Below are positions 34,371-43,599 of a stretch of 64,000 bases of DNA, in pieces. This DNA is from Streptomyces sp. MMG1121. Its GTDB lineage: Bacteria; Actinomycetota; Actinomycetes; Streptomycetales; Streptomycetaceae. The notes under the pieces were generated by a model. The model ran no database searches, was not told where the DNA came from, and saw only the letters and a program-made list of their open reading frames with translations. Numbering within the stretch: the first letter of the stretch is position 1; each line of letters opens with the position of its first letter. The position numbers and the translations under genes are program-made. The stretch covers positions 124,001 to 188,000 of the forward strand of contig NZ_LGDV01000251.1 in assembly GCF_001280015.1 (NCBI RefSeq), in the 5' to 3' direction.

Positions 34371-35966
34371 TTGAGGGACAACAGACCGAAGAGCCGCCTG
34401 CTGGCGCTCGGTTCGGCCGGAGCACTCGTCACCGCCACCCTGATCGCCGGCGCCGTGTCGGCACCCGCGGCCAGCGCCGCCGGCCGGCCCGGCCCGGACC
34501 GGGAGGCCAGGGGCGCCGCCGTCGCCGCCGCCCGCGCGGCCAGGGCCGGCATCCACTGGCAGGACTGCCCCGCCGACTGGGGGCTGGTCAAGCCCATCCA
34601 GTGCGGCTGGGTCAGCGTGCCCGTCGACTACGCCCACCCGTACGGCAAGCAGGTCAAGCTCGCCGTCGACCGCATCGGCAGCACGGGCACCAAGCGGGAA
34701 CGCCAGGGCTCGCTCGTCTACAACCCGGGCGGTCCCGGCGGTTCCGGGCTGCGCTTCCCGACCCGGGTCATCACCAAGAACCCCGTCTGGGCGAACGTCG
34801 CCAAGGCCTACGACTTCGTCGGCTTCGACCCGCGCGGCGTCGGCCACTCCGCGCCGATCTCCTGCGTCGACCCGCAGGAGTTCGTCAAGGCACCCAAGAT
34901 GGACCCGGTGCCGGACAACGTCGCCGACAAGCGCGCGCAGCGCAAGCTGGCCCGCGAGTACGCCGAGGGCTGTGCCGAGCGCAGCGGCGCGATGCTGCCG
35001 TACATGACCACGCCCAACACCGCCCGCGACCTGGACGTCATCCGCGCGGCCCTGGGCGAGAAGAAGCTCAACTACCTCGGCGTCTCCTACGGCACCTACC
35101 TCGGCGCCGTCTACGGCACCCTCTTCCCGGGCCACCTGCGCCGCATGATCGTCGACAGTGTGGTCAACCCGGCCCGCGAGAACATCTGGTACCAGGCCAA
35201 CCTGAACCAGGACATCGCCTTCGAGGGCCGCTGGAAGGACTGGGAGGACTGGGTCGCCAAGAACGACGCCGCGTTCCATCTCGGCACGACCCGCGCCGCC
35301 GTCCAGGCCAAGTGGCTCCAACTGCGCGCCACCGCCAAGAAGAACCCCATCGGCGGGGTCGTCGGACCGGCCGAGCTGATCTCCTTCTTCCAGAACGCCC
35401 CGTACTACGACTCCTCGTGGGTGCCGGTCGCCACGGTGTTCGGCAAGTACGTCGCCGGTGACACCCAGGCGCTGGTCGACGCGGCCGCGCCCAACATGTC
35501 CGACACCGCCGGCAACATCAGCGCGGAGAACGGCAACGCCGTCTACACGGCCGTCGAGTGCACCGACGCCAAGTGGCCCACCAGCTGGCACAAGTGGGAC
35601 CGGGACAACACCCGGCTCAACAAGGACTACCCGTTCATGACCTGGGCCAACGCCTGGATGAACCTCCCGTGCGCCACCTGGCCGGTCAAGCAGCAGACGC
35701 CGGTCGACGTCCAGACCCACAAGGGCCTGCCGCAGGTGCTGATCGTGCAGTCCACCCGGGACGCCGCCACCCCGTACGAGGGCGCCGTCACGCTGCACAA
35801 GCGCTTCGCGGGCTCCCGTCTGATCACCGAGAAGGACGCGGGCTCCCACGGGGTGACCGGCCTCGTCAACCCCTGCATCAACCAGCGCGTCGACGCCTAC
35901 CTGATCGACGGCAAGCTGGACGGCGCGGACGTGACCTGCGGCCCGCACGCCACGCCCAAGCCGTAA
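34371..35966 (+). CDS. secreted tripeptidyl aminopeptidase-type alpha/beta hydrolase
   Basis: A 531-residue protein from TTG 34371 with a strong GGGGGAGGGG ribosome-binding site. The signal peptide (RLLALGSAGALVTATLIAGAVS then APAASAA) precedes the Streptomyces TAP/SlpD/SlpE-type fold. The oxyanion segment is YNPGGPGGSG, the nucleophile lies in GVSYGTYLG, the acid in STRDAATPYEGA and His in DAGSHGVTG. It removes tripeptides from the amino end of extracellular proteins. The long conserved C-terminal TAP domain (CATWPV, LIVQSTRD) is complete. Confidence 0.94.
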   Translation: MRDNRPKSRLLALGSAGALVTATLIAGAVSAPAASAAGRPGPDREARGAAVAAARAARAGIHWQDCPADWGLVKPIQCGWVSVPVDYAHPYGKQVKLAVDRIGSTGTKRERQGSLVYNPGGPGGSGLRFPTRVITKNPVWANVAKAYDFVGFDPRGVGHSAPISCVDPQEFVKAPKMDPVPDNVADKRAQRKLAREYAEGCAERSGAMLPYMTTPNTARDLDVIRAALGEKKLNYLGVSYGTYLGAVYGTLFPGHLRRMIVDSVVNPARENIWYQANLNQDIAFEGRWKDWEDWVAKNDAAFHLGTTRAAVQAKWLQLRATAKKNPIGGVVGPAELISFFQNAPYYDSSWVPVATVFGKYVAGDTQALVDAAAPNMSDTAGNISAENGNAVYTAVECTDAKWPTSWHKWDRDNTRLNKDYPFMTWANAWMNLPCATWPVKQQTPVDVQTHKGLPQVLIVQSTRDAATPYEGAVTLHKRFAGSRLITEKDAGSHGVTGLVNPCINQRVDAYLIDGKLDGADVTCGPHATPKP

Positions 35967-35983
35967 CCGGTTCCCTGCGGTGA

Positions 35984-36016
35984 CGAGGGGCGGCCGGACA
36001 CTTCGGCCGCCCCTCG
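35984..36016. terminator. bidirectional terminator between convergent genes
   Basis: CGAGGGGCGGCCG, a 7-base loop, CGGCCGCCCCTCG: perfect 13-bp arms, 17 bp after the peptidase stop and 36 bp before the acyltransferase stop. It should serve both strands. Confidence 0.9.
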
Positions 36017-36051
36017 CTCGTACGGCCGTCGGCCCGGCCTCGTATCCGTCG

Positions 36052-36777
36052 TCAACTCAGGGGCGCCCGGGGGAACCGGCGCCCCTTGCCGCCCGTCTGC
36101 GCGGCCTGCCGGCCCTTCACGACGGCCGCGTACTCGTCGACGTACTCCTGCTCGGACAGCATCAGGATCGCGTACATGATCTCGTCGGTGACCGCCCGCA
36201 GGATCGCCTTCTCCCGCTCCATGCCGGCGTAGCGGGAGAAGTCGAGGGGCTTGCCGAAGCGGATGGTGACGGGGTGGATGTTCGGGATGACCTTGCCGGG
36301 CGGCTGGGCCTCGAAGGTGCCGATCATCGCGCAGGGCACGACCGGCACGCCGGCCCGCAGCGCCATCACGGCGACACCGACCTTCCCCTTGTAGAGCCTG
36401 CCGTCGTGCGAACGGGTGCCCTCCGGGTAGATGCCGAGCAACTCGTCCTTGCCCAGCACCCCGAGGCCCTCGCGGATCGCCGCCTGACCGGCCTCCTTGC
36501 CCGAGCGGTCCACCGGGATCTGCCCGGCGTTGCGGAAGAAGAACGCGGTCAGCCGGCCCTTGAGCCCCGGCCCGGTGAAGTACTCCGCCTTCGCCAGGAA
36601 CGTGATGCGGCGCTTGAGGATCGCCGGCATCAGGAAGTGGTCGGAGAAGGACAGATGGTTCCCGGCGACGATCGCCGGCCCCGACGCCGGCACGTTCTCC
36701 AGGCCGTCGATCCGGGGCCGGAAGACCAGTCTCAGCAGGGGGCCCAGCAGTACGTACTTGAGCAGGTAGTAGAACAC
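36052..36777 (-). CDS. 1-acyl-sn-glycerol-3-phosphate acyltransferase-type enzyme (PlsC-like)
   Basis: A 241-residue enzyme starting at GTG 36777 behind GAGGGG. The catalytic box NHLSFSDH (HxxxxD) is near residue 45, the substrate-binding GIYPEGTRSHDG near 115, and the third conserved element VPVVPCAMIG near 150. A hydrophobic start (YYLLKYVLLGPLLRLVF) anchors it to the inner membrane. It transfers acyl chains to lysophosphatidic acid or a related lipid. Confidence 0.92.
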   Translation of the reverse strand: MFYYLLKYVLLGPLLRLVFRPRIDGLENVPASGPAIVAGNHLSFSDHFLMPAILKRRITFLAKAEYFTGPGLKGRLTAFFFRNAGQIPVDRSGKEAGQAAIREGLGVLGKDELLGIYPEGTRSHDGRLYKGKVGVAVMALRAGVPVVPCAMIGTFEAQPPGKVIPNIHPVTIRFGKPLDFSRYAGMEREKAILRAVTDEIMYAILMLSEQEYVDEYAAVVKGRQAAQTGGKGRRFPRAPLS

Positions 36778-36973
36778 GGCTCGCCCCTCACTGTGCCAGG
36801 TCCGGCTGCACACCGATGGTGCCCGGCCATTCCGGTGCCGGCCCGCGTCCGTCTGTAGTCATCTGTAACCGCCTTGCACACCCCTCATGCCCGCCCGCCC
36901 ACACCCACCTCCCCGTTCGCCCGGCGGGCCCCGCACCACCGGCAGGCGCACGAGCCGGCCCGCCACGGCACGG

Positions 36974-38203
36974 TCACAGCCGTACGAGGACCAGCGCCGT
37001 GTCGTCGACGGCGCCTCCGGGAGGCAGCAGTTCCAGAAGGACGGCGTCCGCGAGGCGCTCGGGGTCCTCCTCGCGATGCCGGGCCAGGGAGTCGGCGAGG
37101 CGGGCCAGCCCGGTGTCGATGTCCTCACCGCGGCGCTCGACCAGGCCGTCGGTGTACAGGACGAGGGTGGCACCCTCGGCGTAGACCGTGCAGGCCTGAG
37201 GCCGGGGGATCGGTTCGGGGCTGGCGTCGAGCGGTGGGTCGGTGGCCTGGTCGAGGAACTCCACACGGCCGTCCAGGTGGACGAGGACGGGCGGCAGATG
37301 CCCCGCGCTGCTGTAGCTGATCGTCTGCCGGTCGAAGTCGATGAACGTCGAGACGGCGGTGGCCGATTCGGCGCCGTCGACGACGTGCGCGTACCGCCCC
37401 AGGACGTTCAGGGCGTCCCCCGGCCCCATGGCGACCCGGGAGGCGGCGCTCAGCGCGCTGCGCAACTGGCCCATGACGCCGGCGGCTTCCAGGCCGTGCC
37501 CGACCACGTCGCCCACGGCCACGGCCATGCGGTGGCCGCCGACCAGGTCGACGATGTCGTACCAGTCCCCGCACACGTTCAGCGCGCCGACCGCGGGCCG
37601 GTAGCGCACGGCGGCGTGATGGCGGCCGACCTGCCGGCGGGCGGGAAGCATCGCCTTCTGCAGGGCGAGGGCCACCTCGCGTTCGCGGGCGTGGGCCTGA
37701 CGCAGCCGTTCGTTGATCTCCTGCAGTTCGCGGGCGCGGGTGTACAGCTCGGCCTCGAGGACGCGGGCCCGGCCGCCGGTGGGGCCGCCGCGGGTCCGGA
37801 TCAGCTCGGTGACCTCCTCGACCCGGTGCACCAGCAGGACCACCTTCCCGTCGGGACCGAACACCGGCGCGTTAACAGGGCTCCAGTAGCGCTCCTCCCA
37901 CTCCCCGGGCCGGTCGGGGCTCTCGACGTCGTACCGCTGCAGGGCCATGGCGTCGCGCTCGCCGCTGGCCGCGACCCGCTCCAGCGAGGCGGCCAGGTTG
38001 CGCATGCCCGACGCGCCGGAGTCCTTCGGATTGTCCGGGAAGACGTCGAAGAGGTAGCGCCCCACCACCTGCTCGCGGGTGCGCCCGGCCATCCGCAGGA
38101 ACTCCTCGTTGGCGTCCACGTAGACCAGGTCGGGTGTCAGCAGCGCCACCATGCCCGGCAGCGCCTGGAACACCCCCGCGTAGTCGATGGCCGTATCGTC
38201 CAT
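36974..38203 (-). CDS. PAS-domain SpoIIE/PP2C-type serine phosphatase
   Basis: A 409-residue protein. A PAS domain (about 5-130; FQALPGMVALLTPDLVYVDANEEFLRMAGR) is joined by a helical linker to a SpoIIE domain (about 185-409). Metal-binding Asp residues are present in VCGDWYDIVDL, VAVGDVVGHGLEA and VDDTALVLVRL, and LQKAMLP marks the usual domain start. It should dephosphorylate an anti-anti-sigma factor in response to a signal sensed by PAS. ATG 38203; GTG 38209 is possible. It is followed on the same strand by the acyltransferase. Confidence 0.93.
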   Translation of the reverse strand: MDDTAIDYAGVFQALPGMVALLTPDLVYVDANEEFLRMAGRTREQVVGRYLFDVFPDNPKDSGASGMRNLAASLERVAASGERDAMALQRYDVESPDRPGEWEERYWSPVNAPVFGPDGKVVLLVHRVEEVTELIRTRGGPTGGRARVLEAELYTRARELQEINERLRQAHAREREVALALQKAMLPARRQVGRHHAAVRYRPAVGALNVCGDWYDIVDLVGGHRMAVAVGDVVGHGLEAAGVMGQLRSALSAASRVAMGPGDALNVLGRYAHVVDGAESATAVSTFIDFDRQTISYSSAGHLPPVLVHLDGRVEFLDQATDPPLDASPEPIPRPQACTVYAEGATLVLYTDGLVERRGEDIDTGLARLADSLARHREEDPERLADAVLLELLPPGGAVDDTALVLVRL

Positions 38204-38272
38204 GGCTACCGCCCATCCGCCGGAATCACGCCATTTTCCCACGTCACGCGATGTATGTCCGTACCGTGTATG

Positions 38273-40735
38273 TCAGGTAGGCGGATCCGTCAGGGACTGC
38301 TCCGCCCAGATGACCTTGCCGCCGGGGACGAAGCGGGTTCCCCACCGCTCGGTGAACTGGGAGACCAGCAGCAGTCCCCGGCCGCCCTCGTCCGTGGTGC
38401 GCGGATGGTGCATATGGGGTGCGGTGGCGCCGCCGTCGGAGACCTCGCAGATCAGGGACCGGTCCCTGATCAGCCGCAGCCGGATCGGGCCCACCGAGTG
38501 CCGGATCGCGTTGGTGACCAGCTCGCTCACGACCAGTTCGGTGGTGAACGCCAGCTCGTCCAGAGCCCACTCGGCCAGCTGCCGGGCGGCTTCCTTGCGG
38601 GCGTCGGCGACCACGGCCGGGTCGGCGGGCAGGTCCCAGTCGGCGACCCGGTCGGCACCCAGAAGCCCGGTGCGGGCCATCAGCAGGGCCACGTCGTCGT
38701 GCGGCCGGGCCGGGACCAGGGCGTCGACCACGGCCCGGCAGCGCAGGTCGAGCGAGGGAGCGGGCCGGCGCAGGGCGCGACGCAGCCGGTCGCGGTCCCG
38801 CCCGTCGACGGGCCCGTCGTCCCCGTGGGCCAGCAGCCCGTCGGTGTGAAGGACCAGCGTGCTGCCCTCGGCCAGAGCCAGCTCGACCGCCTCGAAGGGC
38901 GGACCGCCCACCCCGAGCGGCGGCCCCTGCGGGAGGTCGACGAAGTCGACGGTGCCGTCGGGCAGCACGACGGCGGGCGCGGGATGACCCGCGGCGGCCA
39001 TCGTGCACTGCCCGTCGACGGGGTCGTAGACGGCGTACACACACCCGGGCCCCACCGCCTTGCGGTGTGCGGCCGCCGGGGGCTCGGGCCGCACCCCCTC
39101 CTCCCGGGCCGCCCGCGCCACCAGGTCGTCGAGGCGCGCGAGGACCTCCTCGGGCGGCAGATCGAGCGCCGCGAGGGTCCCCACGGCGGTACGCAACCGC
39201 CCCATGGCCGCGGCGGCGTGGATCCCGTGCCCCGGTACCTCGCCCACGACCAGGGCCACGCGCGCACCGGACAGCGGAATGAGGTCGTACCAGTCGCCGC
39301 CGAGGCCGGTCAGCTCGTCGGCCGGCCGGTAGCAGGCGGCCACCTCCACCGCGTCCTGCTCGGGCAGCCGGTGCGGGAGCAGGCTGCGCTGCAGGACGAG
39401 GGCCGCGTCCCGTTCGCGCGTGTAGCGGCGGGCGTTGTCCACGCATACCGCCGCCCGGGACACCAGGTCCTCGGCGAGACTCAGGTCGTCCTCGTCGAAC
39501 GGCTCCTGACGGCGGCGCCGGAAGAAGGTGGTGATGCCCATCGTGACGCCCCGCGCACGGACCGGCACGATCATCGCGCTGTGCAGGCCCAGCTCCAGGA
39601 AGGTCGCCTCCCGGCCGCCCGGGATGTCCGTGGCCCACTCCCTGGCCAGCGGGGCGAGCTCTTCCTCGCGCCAGGACCGGCCCGTGGCCAGACAGCGGAT
39701 CGGGGGTGATCCGGCGAGGTAGCTGGCCGGCTCGCCGATCCCGACGACGGCTTCCGGGAGGCCGGCGTCCGCCGACTGGTGCCCGGCCCGCCGCAGCGGT
39801 GCCCGATCGCTCTCGTCCAGCGGCTCCGGCTCGGGCTCCGCGCCCCGCAGCACGGACGCCAGCAGATCCACACTCACCAGGTCGGCGAAGTCCTGCACGG
39901 CCACATCGGCCAGTTCCTGCGCGGTCCGCACGATGTCCAGGCTGCGGCCGATCTGCTCCCCGGCCCGGTCTAGCAGGGCCAGTCGCTGCCGGGCACGGTG
40001 CCGGTCGGTGATGTCGACGACGGTGTAGTACACGCCCATCGGGTGACCCCGGTCGTCGTCGAGGCGGGTGAACGACATCATGTGCGCCGTCTCCCGGTGC
40101 GGCGTGGACCGCACCTGGCCCACGTGCTCGTACCCGACCACGGGCCGGCCGGTCGCCAGCACGCGCCGCATCTGCGTCTCGATGCCCTCGGAATCGATGC
40201 CCGGCTGGATCTCGGCCAGTCGTCGACCCAGCCGCTCCCGCGCGGAGCCGCCGCCGAACCGCTCCAGTGCCTCGTTCGACCAGACGCACCGCAGATCGGC
40301 GTCCACGATCGCTATGCCGACGGGGGAGCCGGTCACCATCTGCTCCAGCACCGCACGGCTCATGTCCCAGCCGCGTGCCCCGGACATGTCGGAGAGCAGC
40401 ACCAGCCAGTGCGGCGCACCGCCGGGTTCCACGGCCGGAGTGATCTGCACCATCACCCGGACCGGCTGACCGTCCTTGCGCCGGGCGGTCAGCAGCCCCG
40501 CCCAGCCGCCGTCCCTGCGGCACCGTTCGGCCAGCTCGGGCGCCCGCGCTGCGTCCTCGGTGGACAGCAGGCCGCTCACCTTGGTCCCGACCGCCTCGGC
40601 GGCGGTGTACGCCAGCAGCCGTTGCGCGTTGCGCGTCCAGCTCGTCACCACGCCCTGCGCGTCGACCAGCAGGGGGGCGGCATCGGCCACGTCGAACGGC
40701 TGCCCGGCGACGTGCTGATCCTCGTGAGTGCCCAC
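38273..40735 (-). CDS. multidomain PAS-PAS-GAF-SpoIIE-HATPase regulator
   Basis: An 820-residue signalling protein from GTG 40735 (AGAGAGG upstream). The order is PAS (about 15-125), PAS (about 130-250; GIAIVDADLRCVWSNEALERFGG), GAF (about 265-440), SpoIIE phosphatase (about 460-680; LQRSLLPHRLPEQ, GLGGDWYDLIPL, RPHDDVALLMAR), and a C-terminal RsbW-like ATPase (about 690-815; ELVVSELVTNAIRHS). It combines phosphatase and kinase-type modules acting on anti-anti-sigma proteins. The second SpoIIE motif reads VVGEVPGHGIH, with Glu where an Asp metal ligand is normal, so activity could be altered. Confidence 0.94.
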   Translation of the reverse strand: MGTHEDQHVAGQPFDVADAAPLLVDAQGVVTSWTRNAQRLLAYTAAEAVGTKVSGLLSTEDAARAPELAERCRRDGGWAGLLTARRKDGQPVRVMVQITPAVEPGGAPHWLVLLSDMSGARGWDMSRAVLEQMVTGSPVGIAIVDADLRCVWSNEALERFGGGSARERLGRRLAEIQPGIDSEGIETQMRRVLATGRPVVGYEHVGQVRSTPHRETAHMMSFTRLDDDRGHPMGVYYTVVDITDRHRARQRLALLDRAGEQIGRSLDIVRTAQELADVAVQDFADLVSVDLLASVLRGAEPEPEPLDESDRAPLRRAGHQSADAGLPEAVVGIGEPASYLAGSPPIRCLATGRSWREEELAPLAREWATDIPGGREATFLELGLHSAMIVPVRARGVTMGITTFFRRRRQEPFDEDDLSLAEDLVSRAAVCVDNARRYTRERDAALVLQRSLLPHRLPEQDAVEVAACYRPADELTGLGGDWYDLIPLSGARVALVVGEVPGHGIHAAAAMGRLRTAVGTLAALDLPPEEVLARLDDLVARAAREEGVRPEPPAAAHRKAVGPGCVYAVYDPVDGQCTMAAAGHPAPAVVLPDGTVDFVDLPQGPPLGVGGPPFEAVELALAEGSTLVLHTDGLLAHGDDGPVDGRDRDRLRRALRRPAPSLDLRCRAVVDALVPARPHDDVALLMARTGLLGADRVADWDLPADPAVVADARKEAARQLAEWALDELAFTTELVVSELVTNAIRHSVGPIRLRLIRDRSLICEVSDGGATAPHMHHPRTTDEGGRGLLLVSQFTERWGTRFVPGGKVIWAEQSLTDPPT

Positions 40736-40861
40736 GACCGACCTCTCTGTCGCTGAGAGTGGTCTACCCCCTCTTGCCCCCATCTTCACTCTTCGGGCAT
40801 CGAGGGGCGTGGTGACGGGCGGGGGGCGGTGTGCGGCCACCCCCCTGGGAGCAGGGCGAGG

Positions 40862-42094
40862 TCAGGATGCGAGCACCGTGCGCAGCGCCGCCAGCGCGGA
40901 GCGCAGCTCCTCCGCCGTGATGGTCAGCGGGGGCGCCAGCCGAATGGTGGATCCGTGGGTGTCCTTGACCAGGATCCCCTCCCGCATCAGCCGCTCGCTG
41001 ATCTCACGGCCGCTGCCGACCGCCGGGTCGACGTCGACGCCGGCCCAGAGTCCGCGCGCCCGGAAGCCGACCACACCGTCGCCCACCAGCTCGGCCAGTC
41101 CGTCGCGCAGGATCACGCCCAGCTCGGTGGCCCGCCGCTGGAACTCACCGGTCTCCAGCAGGTCGATCACGGCCGTGCCGACCGCCGCCGCGAGCGGGTT
41201 GCCGCCGAACGTGGAACCGTGCTCGCCCGGGTGCAGCACGCCCAGTACCTCGCGCCGGGCCACGACCGCCGACACCGGCACGATGCCGCCGCCGAGCGCC
41301 TTGCCGAGCAGCAGCACGTCCGGCACGACGTCCTCGTGCTCGATGGCGAGGGTACGGCCCGTGCGGCCGAGGCCCGACTGGATCTCGTCCGCGATGAACA
41401 GGCAGCCCTCGCGCCGGGTCAGCTCGCGCACCCCGGCGAGGTAGCCGGCGCTCGGGACGATCACGCCGGCCTCGCCCTGGATCGGCTCGATCAGCACCGC
41501 CGCCGTCGTCTCGTCGACCGCCTCCTCCAGCGCGGCCAGGTCGTCGTACGGCACGATCCTGAAGCCGGGGGTGAACGGACCGAAGCCGGACCGGGCCGTC
41601 TCGTCCGTGGAGAAGCTGACGATGGTCGTCGTACGGCCGTGGAAGTTCTCCGCCGCGACGACGATCGTCGCCTGCCCGTCCGGTACGCCCTTGACGTCGT
41701 AGGCCCACTTGCGGGCCACCTTGACGGCGCTCTCCACGGCCTCCGCGCCGGTGTTCATCGGCAGCACCATGTCCAGCCCGGTGAGCTCCGCGAGCCGCTC
41801 GGCGAACTCGGCGAGCCGGTCGTTGTGGAAGGCGCGGGAGGTGAGGGTGAGCTGGTCGAGCTGGCGGTGCGCGGCCTCGATCAGTGCCGGGTGGCGGTGG
41901 CCGAAGTTCAGCGCCGAGTAGCCGGCGAGCATGTCGAGATAGCGCCGGCCCTCGACGTCCTCGACCCAGGTGCCCTCGGCCCGGGCGACGACCACGGGCA
42001 GCGGGTGGTAGTTGTGCGCGAGGACCGGCTCCTCCGCGCGGATCAGGTCGGCGGACGTACGCGTGCGCGCGGATACACGGGTGGGCGCGGTCAT
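40862..42094 (-). CDS. rocD: ornithine-oxo-acid aminotransferase
   Basis: A 410-residue PLP enzyme converting ornithine and 2-oxoglutarate to glutamate semialdehyde. HNYHPLPVVVARAEGTWVEDVEG, NTGAEAVESAVKVARKW, NFHGRTTTIVSFS, EPIQGEAGV, DEIQSGLGRTG and the Schiff-base Lys in LLGKALGGGIVPVSA identify it. The ATG lies on the ddaH stop codon (TGATG). Together with DDAH it would channel arginine or methylarginine carbon to glutamate and proline. Confidence 0.95.
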   Translation of the reverse strand: MTAPTRVSARTRTSADLIRAEEPVLAHNYHPLPVVVARAEGTWVEDVEGRRYLDMLAGYSALNFGHRHPALIEAAHRQLDQLTLTSRAFHNDRLAEFAERLAELTGLDMVLPMNTGAEAVESAVKVARKWAYDVKGVPDGQATIVVAAENFHGRTTTIVSFSTDETARSGFGPFTPGFRIVPYDDLAALEEAVDETTAAVLIEPIQGEAGVIVPSAGYLAGVRELTRREGCLFIADEIQSGLGRTGRTLAIEHEDVVPDVLLLGKALGGGIVPVSAVVARREVLGVLHPGEHGSTFGGNPLAAAVGTAVIDLLETGEFQRRATELGVILRDGLAELVGDGVVGFRARGLWAGVDVDPAVGSGREISERLMREGILVKDTHGSTIRLAPPLTITAEELRSALAALRTVLAS

Positions 42095-42903
42095 CAGCGG
42101 ATCTCCTGGGTGCAGCACTTGATGCCACCGCCGGCCTTGTGGAACTCCGACAGGTCGACGGGGACGGGGACGTAGCCGTGGTCAGCGAGGTTCTCGGCGA
42201 GAGCCTCGGCCTGGGGGGCGATGAAGACGTTGCGGCCGTCGGACACGGAGTTCAGGCCGAACGCCATGGCGTCCTCGCGGGTGGCGAGCACCGCGTCGGG
42301 GTAGAGCCGCCGCAGCACCTCGCGGCTGCCCGCCGAGAACGCCTCGGGGAAGTAGCAGATGTTGTCGTCGTCGAGGACGAACAGGGCCGTGTCCAGGTGG
42401 TAGAAGTACGGGTCCACCAGGGTCAGGGCGATCACCGGGTGGCCGAGGAACTCCTGCGCCTCGCGGTGCGCCTCACGGGTGGTGCGGAACCCGGTGCCGG
42501 CGAGCACGTACCGCCCCGTCCAGACCAGGTCTCCCTCGCCCTCGGTCACCGCCTCGGGGCGGTAGACGTCGTAGCCCGCCGCCTTGAACCAGGTGTCGTA
42601 GTGCACGGACTCGGGGCGCCGCTCGGGCGCGTGGAACAGGGAGCCGAAGACCCGGCCGCCGACCACGAACGCCGCGTTGGCGGCGAAGACCATGTCGGGC
42701 AGGCCGGGCACCGGCTCGACCGACTCGACGGAGTGACCGTGGCGGCGGTAGGCGCGGATCAGCTTCTGCCACTGCTCCTGGGCGAGGTCCACGTCGACGG
42801 GCCGGTCGGGCTCCATCCACGGATTGATCGCGTAACTCACGGCGAAATGTCTGGGTTCACAGACGAGGAAGCGCCGGGAGCGCGGCACACGGCTTTCGGG
42901 CAC
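42094..42903 (-). CDS. ddaH: dimethylarginine dimethylaminohydrolase-type enzyme
   Basis: A 269-residue guanidino-modifying enzyme from GTG 42903 with GGAGGA upstream. The fold starts RRFLVCEPRHFAVSYAINPWM. It has PDMVFAANAAFVV (substrate Asp), the catalytic His in FYHLDTALFVLDDDNI and a C-terminal catalytic Cys within GGGIKCCTQEIR. The family yields citrulline plus dimethylamine from methylarginines; some members act on arginine directly to give ornithine. The adjacent rocD suggests the latter chemistry may apply. Confidence 0.9.
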   Translation of the reverse strand: MPESRVPRSRRFLVCEPRHFAVSYAINPWMEPDRPVDVDLAQEQWQKLIRAYRRHGHSVESVEPVPGLPDMVFAANAAFVVGGRVFGSLFHAPERRPESVHYDTWFKAAGYDVYRPEAVTEGEGDLVWTGRYVLAGTGFRTTREAHREAQEFLGHPVIALTLVDPYFYHLDTALFVLDDDNICYFPEAFSAGSREVLRRLYPDAVLATREDAMAFGLNSVSDGRNVFIAPQAEALAENLADHGYVPVPVDLSEFHKAGGGIKCCTQEIR

Positions 42904-42986
42904 AGAGAGTTTCCTCCGTTTCCTGTGTGTCACTGAGGGGTGAGACAACCGTAGAAACGGAGCTCGGCGCTCGACAAGCGACAAAG

Positions 42987-43004
42987 GCTGCGCGCATACG
43001 CAGC
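42987..43004. promoter_or_regulatory. palindrome in the ddaH promoter region
   Basis: GCTGCG-CGCATA-CGCAGC: perfect 6-bp arms, about 85 bp upstream of the ddaH start. It shares the word GCGCATAC with the site at 43034-43052. A good candidate for binding by the Lrp-type regulator encoded next door. Confidence 0.55.
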
Positions 43005-43033
43005 ATCACTGCGTTCTCGACGGGTTCCGCGCA

Positions 43034-43052
43034 GGAGTGGTGCGCATACTCC
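43034..43052. promoter_or_regulatory. second palindrome, near the lrp 3' end
   Basis: GGAGT-GGTGCGCAT-ACTCC: 5-bp arms and the shared word GCGCATAC, 47 bp from the first palindrome. Paired, similarly oriented sites of this kind suit the multimeric Lrp family. Confidence 0.5.
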
Positions 43053-43055
43053 GCG

Positions 43056-43541
43056 TCATTGCGGGGCCACATGGGTAGCGCCCGCCTCCGGGCTTTCCGG
43101 GAGGAGGTGGGACAGCACCATCACGCTGATCGTCTTCCGGATGAACGGCTCGGTGCGGATGCGCTCCAGCACCTCCTCGAAGTGGTCCACGTCCCGGGCC
43201 CGCACATGCAGCAGCGCGTCGGCGCCGCCGGTCACCGTCATGGCGGCGGTGATCTCCGGATGGTTGCGGACGACCTCCGCCAGCCGCCGGGGCGGGGCCG
43301 CGCCCTCGCAGTACACCTCGACGTACGCCTCCGTGCGCCAGCCCAGCGCGGACGGCTGCACCGTGGCCGAGAACCCGGTGATCACCCCGGTCTCCCGCAA
43401 CCGGTCCACACGTCGCTTGACCGCCGTCGCGGACAGCCCGATCGCGGCGCCGATCTCGGCGAAACTGGTCCGGGCGTTCGCCATCAGCGCGGTGATGATC
43501 TTGCGGTCGAGCTCGTCGAAGGACGCGGTCCTGCTGTTCAT
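43056..43541 (-). CDS. Lrp/AsnC-family regulator
   Basis: A 161-residue protein: helix-turn-helix (DELDRKIITALMANARTSFAEIGAAIGLSATAVKRRVDRL, about residues 8-48) and a C-terminal RAM ligand-binding domain (about 70-150; VYCEGAAPPRRLAEVVRNHPEITAAMTVTGGADALLHVRARD). ATG 43541 is the start. It precedes ddaH and rocD on the same strand and probably controls them in response to an amino acid such as arginine or ornithine. Confidence 0.94.
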   Translation of the reverse strand: MNSRTASFDELDRKIITALMANARTSFAEIGAAIGLSATAVKRRVDRLRETGVITGFSATVQPSALGWRTEAYVEVYCEGAAPPRRLAEVVRNHPEITAAMTVTGGADALLHVRARDVDHFEEVLERIRTEPFIRKTISVMVLSHLLPESPEAGATHVAPQ

Positions 43542-43599
43542 GCGGGCACTGTAATCAGCCACGCCCGTCGCGGCGCGGGCGCCTGCGGTCGGACGGGCC

